The translations under genes and the position numbers were made by a program. A DNA stretch of 64,000 bases, taken from contig JALGPY010000002.1 in the NCBI GenBank assembly GCA_023055425.1, positions 121,904,088-121,968,087 on the forward strand, written 5' to 3'. Shown piece by piece: positions 38,207 to 51,821 of this stretch (position 1 is the first letter of the stretch; each line of letters starts with the position of its first letter). Below the pieces are notes generated by a model, which worked only from the letters and a program-made list of their open reading frames with translations, did no database searches and had not been told where the DNA came from. The stretch comes from Linanthus parryae. Lineage: Eukaryota > Streptophyta > Magnoliopsida > Ericales > Polemoniaceae.

Positions 38207-39171
38207 ATTGTAGATTCCGAGTTCATAGGAGGCGAGTTCATGGAGGACCCGTACTTCGAGTAATTTCGTGCTAGCTTTCGTGTGACGGTCTCTCTTCCAA
38301 TCCAAGTAAGTTTATATGCACAACACCTTCAACTATAAAAATGTGTTTGGCGTGTGTTACTTGCGTATCGTGCAACTGTTTTAAACTTTGAATTTTGAAA
38401 TCTCTCTTGCAAATATATCTTTGAAAAGTATGCGGTTACTTGTGGTCATGTGATACGTTAATGAACGATAAAAGATATGGGGCGATGTACAGAGGATGTG
38501 TGTGAAGGCTACGGTCGGAGACGCATGTCGGCGAGTCTCCTTTGTATTATGGCTACGGCCAGGGAAGCATGTCGGCGATTCCCTATGTTTATTGTGAAAG
38601 TTATAGAGTACTACCTATGCATGTGTGGGTCACAAATGTATAGGGGTGTCGACACTTAAGGTCTCATAGTTAGTTCAGGGGTGAATTGGGATGGACTGTG
38701 ATATCCCGAGAGGTACTCTAATTATTATTTATTGCATCGTGACCTCTCTGTGGGCATTCGTTACCCGCTGGGCTCTAATACGCCTCAGCTCAACTAATGA
38801 TAAAATGTGAAGTTATTTCAATTATATTATGATTCACTCTTTAAGCCAAAACTCTGTTTTACATGTTGTGGTATATGCTTACTCAGTTTTTACAGATAAA
38901 CGTTTTTTGCGGTCGGCTGTTGGTATTTGAAAACCCGCAGGTTATGAATAAAGTGGGGAAACGCGCACACGTAAGCTGAAGACTAGGATCAGGCAGCTAG
39001 GAACATTTCATTTCATCTAGGAAGCAGATTTTCATAATTTAGATTTGAACAATGTCATTTGTTTCAAATTATGGTTGGAGGATTTCTCCGGTTTTTATTA
39101 AATAAATACGCTTGGATTATCGTTTGGTTGTGCTAGTAGGGAACTGTAGGTTCCAGGGTTGTTGCATAAAA

Positions 39172-39999
39172 CATATTATTATTGTCGTGTTGGCATCGTC
39201 CACTCGGCATGTGATTATTATTGTCGATGTTGGCTTCGTCCACTCGGCTTGTGTATTTTAACCCGGTCGCGACCTGCCGGGTGTCTCCATGTACTTACCT
39301 ATCTGCCCGCAAGAAGTCTTAGGGGGGTGCCGGCACGTATGGTCATGGTAGCTAGTGAAAGGATAAAAATGATAGATCTTCCCCGTATCAACAAGTTAAT
39401 AATATGAAGTTCTTTAAGAAATAGATTTTTATGAAAGGAAAGAAGAGATATATTGGGAATGATATTCCCCCTTTGAGATAAAAAATAAAGAAGATATAGA
39501 TTGGGAATAATATTCCCCGTTTGAGATATAAGAGACGGATTGAGATGCAAAGTAAAAAGACAGACAATTTCATATGTGTTCCAGTATTCATACTTTATTC
39601 TTCAAGGATTTACTCAGTTATTGTTCATTCTCATTTATGATTGTTTTGAATATAACTCATAATATGTTTACAAGCTTGGGTGTTTACTTACTCATTTTTT
39701 CATTTCTGACTTTGGAAAAACTGCGGTCTTTGTTTCTTTCCCTCGCAGGTCTTAAGAGCTGGATTATGGGGTAGCAGGATTCGAGACTCATCTAGTATTT
39801 ATCCGCACTCTTAGTAAAGATGAAATCTAGACAATATGGATCTATTTTATAATGTACAATTCAATGTAAGGTTGCTCTAAAGTATGTAATAGATAACTAT
39901 GACAGTGTTTGTTCTCGTTTTCCACCGCTTCATTTTGAGTAGCACCCTCATGCGCTCTCCGGTCCGGAACGGAAAGCTTGGGGATCAAGGGGTGTTACA
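39172..39999 (+). repeat. Solo LTR E, right part
   Basis: Collinear with 42595-43417 of element D: attattattgtcg, tggc(t)tcgtccactcgg, the run of gggaatgatattcccc-like words and ggaaagcttggg...ggggtgttaca. It ends TGTTACA and is followed by acgtg. Confidence 0.9.
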
Positions 40000-40004
40000 A
40001 CGTG

Positions 40005-40186
40005 AAAGATCTTTTCAATTAATAACCAAATTCCATAAGTAATTATTGATAGAGTATCTTAATCCGAAATAGGGCTTCCAAAACAAGGTGTGAATCGATG
40101 AGATAGCATATCTGGACACAATTGTCCTTCATATTCAAAAGATTCATTTATTTAGTTGTAACGAGGTATAAATCAAAATACATAAT
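40005..40186. other. Spacer between solo LTR E and element D
   Basis: 182 bp of AT-rich non-coding sequence; presumably part of the DNA into which both elements inserted. Confidence 0.6.
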
Positions 40187-40567
40187 TTCAATAACCCGTT
40201 TTTATTATACGGGTAATTGAGGACGTTTTCGTAAAGTTTATAAAATAATTTTCTGAGTTATTTGATAAGAGGGGAGGTAGTTGTAGTTTCATAAACATAA
40301 ACTAGTTAATTAAACCCTTAGTTGGGGGGGTATAAGTTGTAGTTTGAAGAAATTTTGTAACCTCATGAGTAATTAAGTAAAAGAAATAAAATAAAACAAC
40401 AAGAAAAAGAAAGAAAAGAAACATTTTTCCCCCACGTTTTCCAACACTTCTACGGGGAACAGGAATTTTTCACTCCCAAAGCCTCCCTCTTCTTCTTATA
40501 CTGGTTCTTCTTCTCCTCCTTCACACCCGACCAGCCACTTCCACCGGCATCACCCACCACCACGAAA

Positions 40568-40644
<77 letters not shown>

Positions 40645-43417
40645 TCTCTCTCACTCTCTCTCAGTCAAACAGGAACAGAAGCAACAACGTTAGTGGCCGA
40701 AGGCCACGCCACCACCGCCACCACGTAGCCGACGGGAACGCCAACCCCACCACCTCTGCTCTGCCTCCCTCACTCTCTCCCCCACGGTCTCTATCCCTCT
40801 TTGTCGAGCCAGATAAGCCACAGGAGTAGCAACAAGGCAGAGAAAGAAGCCTGTAATAAGCTACTCCGCGCTGCCGCCGCCATAGCCTCCATTGTTGCGG
40901 GCGAGGAGCTTCGGCCAAACCCAACAATAGCCACCCACCTCTCCAAATTGGTTCCAGAAGACTCCTATGGACTCGAGGAGATCCAAAGCATACCCAGCCA
41001 GAGCCAAGAACACCAGCAACGTCGCCGACGAACATCACCGCCGACCCACTCGAGGGCGAACTCAAACCGCCTCGTTTCTTCACCGTTTTCAGCGATTTTT
41101 GGCTTGGGTACACTCTAAATCACCTAATTTTACGTTATAGTCAATCAAAATCATGTTTTGTAGCTTGAATCCGCGTTTAGATTGAACAAATTCGAAGTTC
41201 AAATAAGGGGGTGACAGTGTCTTTTCCACAAACTAGGTGTAAGGGTAAAAGTATTGTTTCAGAAACTTTAGCGGGTTGAAGTGTCTTTTAATAAACCTGT
41301 CTTGTGAGTAGGTGGGTGTACTAACTGTCTTTTAATATAACTTGGGGGGAGCTGATTGTTGTTTACATAAATGATAATTTTTACGTAAAGTAAAAATGAA
41401 GATGTTGGATTCAAAATATTTTCTAAACATAGTAGTTTTCGTCCTCGTTCTAGAAATGTAACTCGGGTATTGAAATAGTGTACGGAATGTCTATTTAAAA
41501 ATTAAACTAGAAATATATTTTCTCAAAAATAAAGGAATCTTGTGTTTAATCACCTAACCCGCGATTCGATTTGTTTAAATACTTGTAAAAATGATATTCG
41601 CTAGATTATAAACATCGTTACACTGACTTGAGTATTTAAAAGTACTTTTCTTAGAAATCTAATATGTTCATTAATAAGTATCGGTTTTGTCAAATTAGTT
41701 AATCGCAAAGGATAGTAAGTTGATATTTAAAAAAAAATGGTTATCTAAATGTGGATTTTTAAAGTAAAATAAGTTAGAAAGTAACTTGAGAAATATTCAT
41801 GAAGAGTTCTTAATTAATTTTTTTTATCTTAATGATTATTTCTCATACATGTAAATTGATAATAAATAACAATATTTTTTTCTACTAGAATTTTTTATCA
41901 CTTAAACAATTTAGTATCTAGTTCTTTTATTAATTAAAGATATATCTCCAATAATTAATTCTGTTAATTAAATATTTTATTGCTACAGATAATTCATCCT
42001 AGAAAGTTAAATATACTTGTGTAGAATATCAAGAATAAAATGTGTTGCTTTGTAATAAAGTCTAAGATAGTGTTTTCTATCGGAAAAGTCTATAATTAAG
42101 AAGTCCTAAATGTAAACTAATTTTTCTCACCATTTAAAGTACGTGAGTTTTAATGATGGAAAGTGAGTGGTATTAGAAAATTTTAATTCGAAGAAATAAT
42201 TATTATAAAACAACAACAATGAGAGAGATTGGTGTAATAAATTTAATTAGAAACTCTCGCGTCATCACCCACTGCATACTTACATATTAAGTGCTAGTTG
42301 AACTTTCGATTAATTAGATATTATAAATTTGTAGGTGACGAGTTCGTAGACGTGGGTTATGTCAACCCGTAAAAGCATACGTGCTATTTGCCGAATTATG
42401 GAGGTGAGTAAACATGCCAAGTCTAGCGTGCCCTAGCTTCTTTCGTGTCGAAATATGATTTTGTATCTGTCTCAAAATGTGTTTATGACTTACATATTTT
42501 ACTTGAGATTGATTAGGTTTTGAGATAAATATTTTGATAATGTCACAGGAGAATAATAATCCGTTAATAACGTAAAGTGGAAAGAGTTGTGCGGGATCGT
42601 TATTATTATTGTCGATGTTGACTTCGGTCACTCAGCCTGTGATTAGATTGGTCGGATTGGCTTCGTCCACTCGACCCGTATCATTTTAACCCGGTCACAA
42701 CATGTCGGGTCGCTCCATGTACTCACCTCTCTGGCCGCGAGGAGTCTTAGGGAGGTGTCGGTACTTAAGGTCTTGGTAACTTAGTGAAGTAGATCTTCCC
42801 CGTGTCAACAAGTTAATAATATGCAGTTCTTTAAGAAAGATATTTTTATGAAAGAAAAGAAGAGATAGATTGGGAATGATATTCCCTGTTTCAGATATAA
42901 AAGAAAGAAGATATAGATTGGGAATAATATTCCCCGTTTGAGATACAAGAGAAGGATTGAGACGCAAGGTAAAAATAAAGAGAATTTCATATGTGTTCCA
43001 GTATTTAAACTTCATTCTTCAAGGATTTACTCAGTTATTTTTCGTTCTCATTTATGATTGTTTATGAAAAGATATGCCTCTTAATCTATTTACAAGCTTG
43101 GGTGTTTACTTACCTAGTATTTCATTGCTGACCTTAGAAAAACTGTGGTCTTTGTTTCTTTCCCCCGCAGGTCTTAAGAGCTGGATTTTGGGGTAGCGGG
43201 ATTCGACACTCAGCTAGTATTTGTTAATATTGGAATAAGCCGAACTCTTAGTATCACTTCATCTCGTGTAATAGTATATTATGTTAAGACCATTAAGAGT
43301 TTGTAATATATAAGTATCAGATGTGTTGCTCTTGATTTGTCCGCCACTTCATTTTGAGTAGCACCCTCCTAGGCTCTCCGGTCTGGAATGGAAAGCTTGT
43401 GAACGAGGGGTGTTACA
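40187..43417 (+). repeat. Element D left LTR
   Basis: The start is decayed (ttcaataacccg against tgtaataacccg on the right). It ends ggggtgttaca just before the primer site. A (CT)n run at about 40569-40663 is far longer than in the right LTR (47637-47660). Confidence 0.9.
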
Positions 43418-43419
43418 GG

Positions 43420-43435
43420 TGGTATCAGAGCCGGC
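43420..43435 (+). promoter_or_regulatory. Element D primer-binding site (tRNA-iMet)
   Basis: TGGTATCAGAGCCGGC, 2 bp after the LTR end. Confidence 0.94.
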
Positions 43436-46400
43436 AGTCCATAAAGGGATTTGAAACCTGTAGGATAATTTAAAATGGACATAGGGCGAGATAATAAAAT
43501 TGGAAAAGCCGATCGGGTTTAGTGTTAGTATACTACGTCCCACCCACCCTCATCCTTTGATACTATTATTTGGCTTGATTTGATAAATTCATTTGTGATA
43601 GATTGATTTACGAATGTTATTCCTGTGATAGACAATGAGAAGTATGGATTATAATAATTAGATTCTGCATTATGAGTTATGTGTTGTCCTATATGAGGAG
43701 ACGAGTTATATGAGTATCCACGACAAGTGTTACTCCTATGATGGAGAATAAATATTATGAAATATGGAAACTAGACTATGGATTGCAGATGATATACTGA
43801 TTAATTATAGAAGATGAATTTCATACTTATTGATGAAATTTTTTATATGTTGCATGTATGATACAATATATGTGATACTTAAACTGATAGTTGTGCATGA
43901 GACCATAGGTAATGGCCTAGAAATGTGATTAATAGACCAGTACAGTACTGTATACATCAGGAAGGTTTGACATGGACAGACGACTTAGAAAAACAATCAG
44001 ATTGGGTAAATCTTAGTTCAATAGTAATGATGCTAGGCTATGTGACTCTTACTATAATCCTAAGGAAGTATCAAATTTCGACCATATGAGACTTTGGGCT
44101 TAAAATATGTAGCGGGAATGCTAAGATATTTAACGTGTGAACCCTAATTTCATTAACTAGATTCTTGACGAATTTGGTGACGTATTCGAGGTACTGGTTG
44201 AGATGGTAATATGGAGTTAGGGGTCAAGAATGAGGCACTTCTGAAGATCAAAGCGAGTTATCTTAGAAACGGTCGAGGAAGTTCACACCCACTCACACCT
44301 AAGGCAAGTAACTAAGAACTCCACTTGTCAAGCGTTCGATGCGTTTTAACTAGGATCTGACAGTCTTAGTTATTAGATAGTTTTGATGGGTAATTTGAGT
44401 ATACTTGTACATGAGTTGTGCTCGGAAGACAAATCTAGACTAATTCGTCATAAATGATTTGGGAGCTCTGAAGATATCTAGCTGTGTTAGGCATTAACTG
44501 GAGTCTAGGAACCTTAATATTGCTTGAGGATCAGGATTTCTATTCGGTTATGTCTTGCTTTTGGAGTTATGGGACTCACTTGGAAAGAATAATATCTAAA
44601 ATAAAAAGTAAATATTGTTGGTTCACTGATGATCGTCCACAAGACGTGGATGTTCCCTATGACATATCTAGACAGGTTTATTTTAAAGTTTCAAACTTGG
44701 TGTTATCTTAATGTCAAAGTTTCGGTCTGACGATTTTTCTCAAGGTTTCGACTCAGATTTTAAAAGTCCACATTTGGAATTTATTATTTCATAGCAATGA
44801 CTCAGGAGTTATCTTTTTACTATGATAAATTTTGGGAGTTTCATATTGGTTAACTATCTCAAATACTAATAAATACTTGATGTATCGTTATGATGTTCCT
44901 CTAACAATCAGGATGTGCGGATTATTTTTAAGAATTATATGCTACGCGTATGCCACTTTGACGTTCTAACATTTTGTTTCGCTAGGGGGATATATGGTAC
45001 GTTCTTCAATCTCACGTTGTTCAGCTTATGAGGTGTGGTATACACTTTATGGAGATGATAGCATCAGTTACTAAGAAAGAAAATGTTAATAAAAGTTTGG
45101 TTTTCGGGTAGGAATTTGGAGGCATATTATAGCTTTACGTTTGGACATTTGTTTGGATATAGGCATGATGTCAGCCAGTGTTTGAAGTTATTTCATTAAA
45201 AATCATCATTTTGGGTTTGATTAAAACACTAGGTGGAAGCGTATGAGTTATGATCACGAGGATGGAATAGAAAGTCTTTAACTTCCTCTATGAGCAATAA
45301 TTGGTTAATGAAATATTATCCAGGGTATACCCAAGTACTAGACTTATAGAAGAACCTACCCTGAGAAATTATGCCTAAAATATGGTCTTAAGACATAGTT
45401 AAATTTTTTTTAAAGAGTAGACAATTCAGTAACAGATTTGCACAAATGACATGCCACAAAGTTAAAGATCTCTATGTTTGACTTTTCATAAGATGTTTAC
45501 ATATGAGTTGGCAATATGTGATATGAGATGTATGAATTGTGTAAGATTATGTACTAGTATGAACATTTTGATGGACGGAAAAAGTATGATGTGAAGCATA
45601 TTGACATATTACTGAGATCATGTTATCGTGATAGCCAGACAGGCTTACCAAAGAAGTTGATTTGAGAATATAGCATCAGAGATCTGTTGGCCAGTTGGGC
45701 CATATTTATTTTTCAAAGAGAAAGAAAGATGCATAGCAGAACAACTTGCGTGAAAATTTCATAGCTGATTACACTTTAGTGATGGTTGTGATTATGAACC
45801 CATATTATATGGCACGCCTATGTGCACATTGCTTGTTATCTTTACTTATGTAACATGCTAGATTAAGAGGAGAAGCACCAATTTATCTCGAAAGAGTGAA
45901 ATTGATTAATCCGACCATTGCAACACTAGGGAGAATCAACATTAGCCATGCTAGAGATCGCACGCCCCTTTAGAGTCGCTACTAGTACAAATGAGACAAT
46001 AGGATAACCCAAATCAGAATCAACTTCCCTAAAAATTATGCTTATGAGGAATCAAGATTATGAGCTAAGAATTTAGTCTCTATGACAACCCAAACATTAT
46101 GAGTAGTCCGCGTTATAACTGGAACAAAGATATCTAAAGACAGAGTTTTAGATAGTCTGTTGTCTACTACGCTGGACAAGTTCAATTTGAGAGGAATCAA
46201 CTAGATCTGACTGACAACAATCAAGATAAAAGAACTTGTAACAAGAAATTGTGAAAGAAATTAGAAGATACATTGAAAGTTAGGCCAAATGTCACATGAT
46301 CAACCCGCTAAGTTTTAGATATTGGAATGGTCGAGGATTCTCAGTATTCTGTGAACTGGTAAGCCTTAACGAGTTATTTAGAATTATGTTACTCTATGTT

Positions 46401-47140
46401 ATATCTGGGTAGCTTAAGTTTTCTTCCTTACGGTATATATGTTCTTCATAAAGTCTTTATTTGAAGTCTTGTTATTGATGTCACGATTTTGAGCTTTTCA
46501 CTCAGGGTTAAGCCATAGTTCACGAGGGTTGTCTGAATCCTACTCCATTGCTTGAGAGTTTGATCCTCACTATCTCACTTTCTTTAATTAGTTATCGCAA
46601 AACTTTGGGATTTTTGGTTAATGTTGCAAATCTCGGGTCGGTAGCGAAATTCCAGAGAATAAGAAGAACCGTGTTATTATGAGGTCTTATTCTCTATCCC
46701 CTAAACCCTTTTGTCGCAATGATTTAAGTTTTTTATGTATGCTAAGATACAAATTATTACATCGAGCGTCACTGCTTATATTTTTTTACCTAGCTAATTT
46801 TTGAGAAACATACAATTTGGTCACGATCTATCTCTGGAGATGGGTAATCCGCGCGATTGTGTGCTCCTCATCATGGGAGTGTATCCTAATTCATTTCTTC
46901 GCTTATTCCATGTATTACGGATGGTGAAATATGAAAGCGACTTCTCAATTTCATTTAAATCCGTAGGATCTTGGAGAATACCTTAATTTCCGACTCAATC
47001 CGTTGGAAGATAGACATAATTTCAAATAAGGATTCCCTCTAGAACAAGAACTACAACTAATGAAGAGTATAACGACTTCAAATCGCCAAGGATGACCATC
47101 CGCAGTGACAAATTACATAGAGTTCCGGGGACGTCACTCC
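43436..47140 (+). other. Element D non-coding interior
   Basis: AT-rich, with stops in all frames; the longest ORF (44484-44711) resembles nothing. No zinc knuckle, DSG/DTG, YxDD or DDE remnants recognised. Either very old decay or a genuinely non-coding conserved interior. Confidence 0.65.
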
Positions 47141-47158
47141 TCTAAGGGGGAGAGGAAT
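47141..47158 (+). promoter_or_regulatory. Element D first purine-tract-like motif
   Basis: cggggacgtcactcc is followed by tctaagggggagaggaatgtaaccc; the atgtaaccc after the tract resembles an LTR start. It lies about 190 bp before the tract that is actually next to the LTR. Confidence 0.6.
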
Positions 47159-47330
47159 GTAACCCTTTAATTTCTGCGACCTTAATCCTTGTACCGCTCC
47201 CTTGCCACATGGATCGAACTAGATGTTAATAAAGTTATCATATTATGTGTATTGGCTGTTGCGATATATAGAAAACCTTATAGTATCATTTCGTTGATTA
47301 GTTAGTTAGAGCTTCGAGGACGAATCTCTG

Positions 47331-47346
47331 TTTAAGGGGGGAAGGA
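47331..47346 (+). promoter_or_regulatory. Element D polypurine tract
   Basis: gtttaaggggggaagga directly before the right LTR start TGTAATAACCCG. Confidence 0.85.
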
Positions 47347-47636
47347 TGTAATAACCCGTTTTTATTATACGGATAATTGACGACATCTTCGTAAAGTTTA
47401 TAAAATAATTTTCGGAGTTATTTGATAAGAAGGGAGGTACTAAGTAAAATAAATAAAATAAAACAAAAAGAAAAAGAAAGAAAATAAATATTTTTCCCCC
47501 ACGTTCTCCAACACTTCTACAGGGAACATGAATTTTTCACTCCCAAAGCCTCCATCTTCTTCTTATACTGGTTCTTCATCTCCTCCTTCACACCCGACCA
47601 GCCACCACCACCGGCATCACCCACCACCACGACAAC

Positions 47637-47668
<32 letters not shown>

Positions 47669-50476
47669 CTCTCTTGGCCTCGCCTCCCTCTCAGTCAAAC
47701 AGGAGCAGAAGCAGCAGCGGCGGTGGCCGAAGGCCACGCCACCACCGCCACCGCGTAGCCGACGGGAACGCCAACCCCACCACCGCGTAGCCGACAGGAA
47801 CGCCAACCCCACCACCTCTGCTCTGCATCCTTCACTCTCTCCCGCACGGTCTCTATCCCTCTCTCTCGAACCAGAGAATTCAAAGAAGCAGCAACAAGGC
47901 ATAGAAAGCAGCCTGCAACAAGCTACTCCGCGTCGCCGCCGCCGTGACCTCCGTTGTTGCCGGCGAGGAGCTTCGGCCAAACCCAACGAAAGCCACCCAT
48001 CTCTCCAATTTGGTTCCAGAAGACTCCTATGGACTCAAGGATATCCAAATCACACCCAGCTGGAGCCAAGAACACCGGCCACGATGCCGACGAACATCAC
48101 CGTCGACCCACTCGAGGGCGAACTCAAACCGCCTCGTTTCTTCACCGTTTTCAGCGATGTTTGGCTTGGGTACACTCTAAATCACCTAATTTACGTTTTA
48201 GTCAATCAAAATCATGTTTTGTAGCTTGAATCCACGTTTACATTGAACAAATTCGAAGTTCAAGTAAAGGGGTGAAAGTGTCTTTTCCACAAAATAGGTG
48301 TAAGGGTAAAAGTGTTGTTTCAAAAACTTTAGGGGGTTAAAGTGTCTTTTAATAAACCTATCTTGTGAGTAGGAGGGTGTACTAACTGTCTTTTAATATA
48401 ACTTAGGGGGAGCTGATTGTTGTTTACATAAATGATACTTTTTACGTAAAAATAAAAATGAAGATGTTGGATTCAAAATATTTTCTAAAAATATCAATTT
48501 CCGTCCTCGTTATAGAAACGTACTCGAGTATTGAAATAGTGTACGGAATGTCTATTTAAATATTAAACTAGAAATATTTTCTCAAAACTATACGAATCTT
48601 GTGTTTAATCACCTAACCCCTGATTCGGTTCGTTTAAGTACATGTAAAAGTGATATTCGCTAGATTATAAACATCGTTACACCGCCTTGAGTATGTAAAA
48701 GTACTTTTCTTAGAAATCTAATATGTTCATTAATAAGTATCGGTTTTGTCAAATTAGTTAATTGCAAAGGATAGTAAGTTGATATTTTAAATAAAATAGT
48801 TATCTAAATGTGGGCTTTTAAAGTAAAATAAGTTAGAAAGTAACTTGAGAAATATTCATGAAGAGTTCTTAATTAATTTTTTTTTAACTTATGATTATGT
48901 CTCATACATGTAAATAGATAATAAATAACACTATTTTTCTCTACTAGAATTTTTTATCCCTTAAACAGTTTAGTATCTAGTTCTTTTATTACTTAAACAT
49001 ATATCTCCATAATTAATTTTATTAATTAAACTGTTTGTTTGCTACAGATGATTCATCCTAGAAAGTTAAATATACTTGTGTAGAATATAAAGAATAAAAT
49101 GTGTTGCTTTATAATAAAGTCTAAGATAGTATTTTTTATCGGAAAAGTCTATAATTAAGAAGTCCTAAATGTAAACTAATTTTTCTCACAATTGAAAGTA
49201 CGTGAGTTTTAATGGTGAAAGTGAGTGGTATTAGAAAATTTTAATTCGATGAAATATTTATTATAAAACAACAACAAAGAGAGATATTGGGACCTTTTAA
49301 AAAATTTAATTAGACACTCTCGCGTCATCACCCACCGCATACTTGCATATTAAGTGCTAGTTGAACTTTCTATTAATTAGATATTATAAATTTGTAGGTG
49401 GCGAGTTCGTAGACGTGGGTTACGTCAACCCGTAAAAGCTTACGTGCTATTTGCCATATTATGGAGGTGAGTAAACATGCCAAGTCTAGCGTGCCCTGTC
49501 TTCTTTCGTGTCGAAATATGATTTTATATCTGTCTCAAAATGTGTTTATGACTTGCATGCTTTACTTGAGATTGATTACGTTTGAGATAAATGTTTTGAT
49601 AATGTCACAGGAGAATAATAATCCGTTAATAATGTAAAGTGGAAAGAGTTGTGCGGGGATCGTTATTATTATTGTCGATGTTGACTTCGGTCACTCGGCC
49701 TGTGATTAGATTGGTCGGGTTGGCTTCGTCCACTCGACCCGTATTATTTTAACCCGTTCGCTACCTGCCGAGTCGCTCAATGTACTCACCTCTCTGGCCG
49801 CGAGGAGTTTTAGGGGGGTGCCGGCACTTAAGCTCTTGGTAGCTTAGTGAAAGTAGATCTTCCCCTTATCAACAAGTTAATAATATGAAGTTCTTTAATA
49901 AAGAGATTTTTATCAAAGGAAATAAGAGATAGATTGGGAATGATATTCCCTGTTTCAGATATAAAAGAAAGAAGATATAGATTGGGAATAATATTCCCCG
50001 TTTGAGATACAAGAGAAATGATTGAGACGCAAGGTAAAAATAAAAAGAATTTCATATGTGTTCCAGTATTTAAACTTCGTTCTTCAAGGATTTACTCAGT
50101 TATTCTTCATTCTCATTTATGATTGTTTATGAAAAAAATGTCTCTTAATCTGTTTACAAGCTTGGGTGTTTACTTACTCAGTATTTCATTGCTGACCTTA
50201 GAAAAACTGTGGTCTTTGTTTTTTTCCCCCCGCAAGTCTTAAGAGCTGGATTTTGGGGTAGCGGGATTCGACACTCAGCTAGTATTTGTTAATGTTGGAA
50301 TAAGCCGAACTCTTAGTATCACTTCATCTCGTGTAATAGTATATTATGTTAAGACAATTAAGAGTTTGTAATATATAAGTATCAGATGTGTTGTTCTTGA
50401 TTTCCGCCGCTTCATTTTGAGTAGCACCCTCCTAGGCTCTCCGGGAACGGAAAGCTTGGGAACGAGGGGTGTTACA
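47347..50476 (+). repeat. Element D right LTR
   Basis: Starts TGTAATAACCCG, ends GGGGTGTTACA. Collinear with the left LTR; shorter near its start and in the (CT)n run. Confidence 0.92.
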
Positions 50477-51780
50477 ATAGTACATCTCCAGCCCGCTAAA
50501 TACTTTAACTCTCGACACCTCATACGAGGGAAACTGATGTCCCAAGAGAGTAGTAAGTAGGGACACCCAGGGCTAATCGCAACTAGGCAACAAAATATAC
50601 TATATACCCACAAACGTCCAGAGCCATAGAGGTTTGATAGGCTTAAACCAAGTACCCATAGACGGCCGGAGCCATGGATGTATGCCAAGCTTATGTTGAA
50701 GTAATCAGATCCCCCTCGTACAAATATTTTCACTTTAAGATGTTACGTCTTTAATTCATGTGACATTTAAGAATAGAGTTTAAAAACAAGTATTGGTTTC
50801 AACATAAGGCAAGTAACACAGTAGTGAGACAAAGCATGACGTTTTCAGCAAGTACCAGTTTGGCATGAAGAAAAAGAAAGACACACTAGGCCTGGCATAC
50901 TAGCTTACCTCGCAAAATGCAGTAAGCGAAGAAAATGAGCTCTAGTACAAAACGTATCCCTTGTCTATGAACTCGTCGCCTACAAGTTTATAAATTCCTA
51001 ATCATTTTTAAATCAAACCAACACATACAAACGCAAGCATGTTATGTGGGACATCCAGTTTTCTAACTTTTAGTTGACCAAGTGAAGGCGTCCTTGTCGT
51101 TTTCACAACCATCGACTTCCCTTTATTTTTTAGAAAAAGCATTTCTAGTTAGTTACACAAAAAATGTATTATTAATTATAATGAAAATGAAATAAAAATG
51201 AACTTTAGTTGTTTAATTATAATATTCAAAGTAGGAAAACTATTTTTTTTTATTTGTAAAAGAGAAACAATAAAAACTGTTTAATATAGTACATAATAAA
51301 TTCACAAAAGTACTTCTTGTTATTTATGAAATCTCGTTAAACTAATATCATTTTTAGATACTCTCAAACAACTCCAAAAATACTCTTGTTACGTTTAAAA
51401 AATCAATTTTTTACTCAAAACGTCCAAAATTCGTCACAAAAACCAACTAGTCTAATTCTCTACTACGTCCATCCCCTACATCGACAACCAGCGCACTCAC
51501 AGAAACCAGATGAAGAATTTACATCGACACTTTTTGCAGCTACAACGACAGGGCAGATTGTATAGTATCCGCTAGCCTTATTATTTATGCGGTTCGATGA
51601 CGCGATAAGAAATATACTACTACACGAATTAAGGGTGCGTTTACGAGATGCATATGAACTTTCACACGATAAGTCATGAAATGTACATGTAATGTCACAA
51701 GTAATGTCATGTAGTATGAAGTGTAACCTAGAATGTCATGTAGTGTTAATGTGATAGGTATGGTAAAGGTGCGAAAAAGC
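50477..51780 (-). repeat. LTR-like remnant of chromovirus F
   Basis: Read on the minus strand this follows the F purine tract. It contains acttgtaggcgacgagttca, closely related to ttgtaggtgacgagttcgta in E and D, and paired ggctccgg/ggctctgg words. It stops at the D insertion; the rest of the LTR is not confidently placed. Confidence 0.6.
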
Positions 51781-51796
51781 GACCCCCCCCCCCCCA
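51781..51796 (-). promoter_or_regulatory. Element F purine tract / poly-G run
   Basis: On the minus strand ccgggacgtcacgctcatag is followed by ggtggggggggggggg. The gggacgtcac context matches the first purine-tract motif of D. Confidence 0.6.
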
Positions 51797-51821
51797 CCCT
51801 ATGAGCGTGACGTCCCGGAAA

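Larger units (their letters stand above)
36321..39166 (+). repeat. Element A right LTR
   Basis: Starts TGTAATACCCCGG, ends GGTTGTTGCA and is followed by taaaa. Collinear with 8384-11131 throughout, including the poly-A run near 37280-37316. Confidence 0.92.
40187..50476 (+). mobile_element. Element D: LARD-like non-autonomous gypsy element
   Basis: LTRs of 3231 bp (40187-43417) and 3130 bp (47347-50476) flank a 3.9 kb interior with an initiator tRNA-Met primer site and a purine tract but no recognisable gag or pol. Flanks are ataat (40182-40186) and atagt (50477-50481), 4 of 5 matching. Same LTR family as the solo LTR E and the fragment at 1-284. Long LTRs with a non-coding interior fit the large retrotransposon derivative (LARD) class, which moves using proteins of related elements. 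Confidence 0.9.

Noticed and set aside
40661..41118. Arg/Gly-rich ORFs also seen at 47588-48180 and 6255-6945
   Set aside because: LTR sequence of the E/D family; low-complexity frames on both strands with different lengths in each copy.
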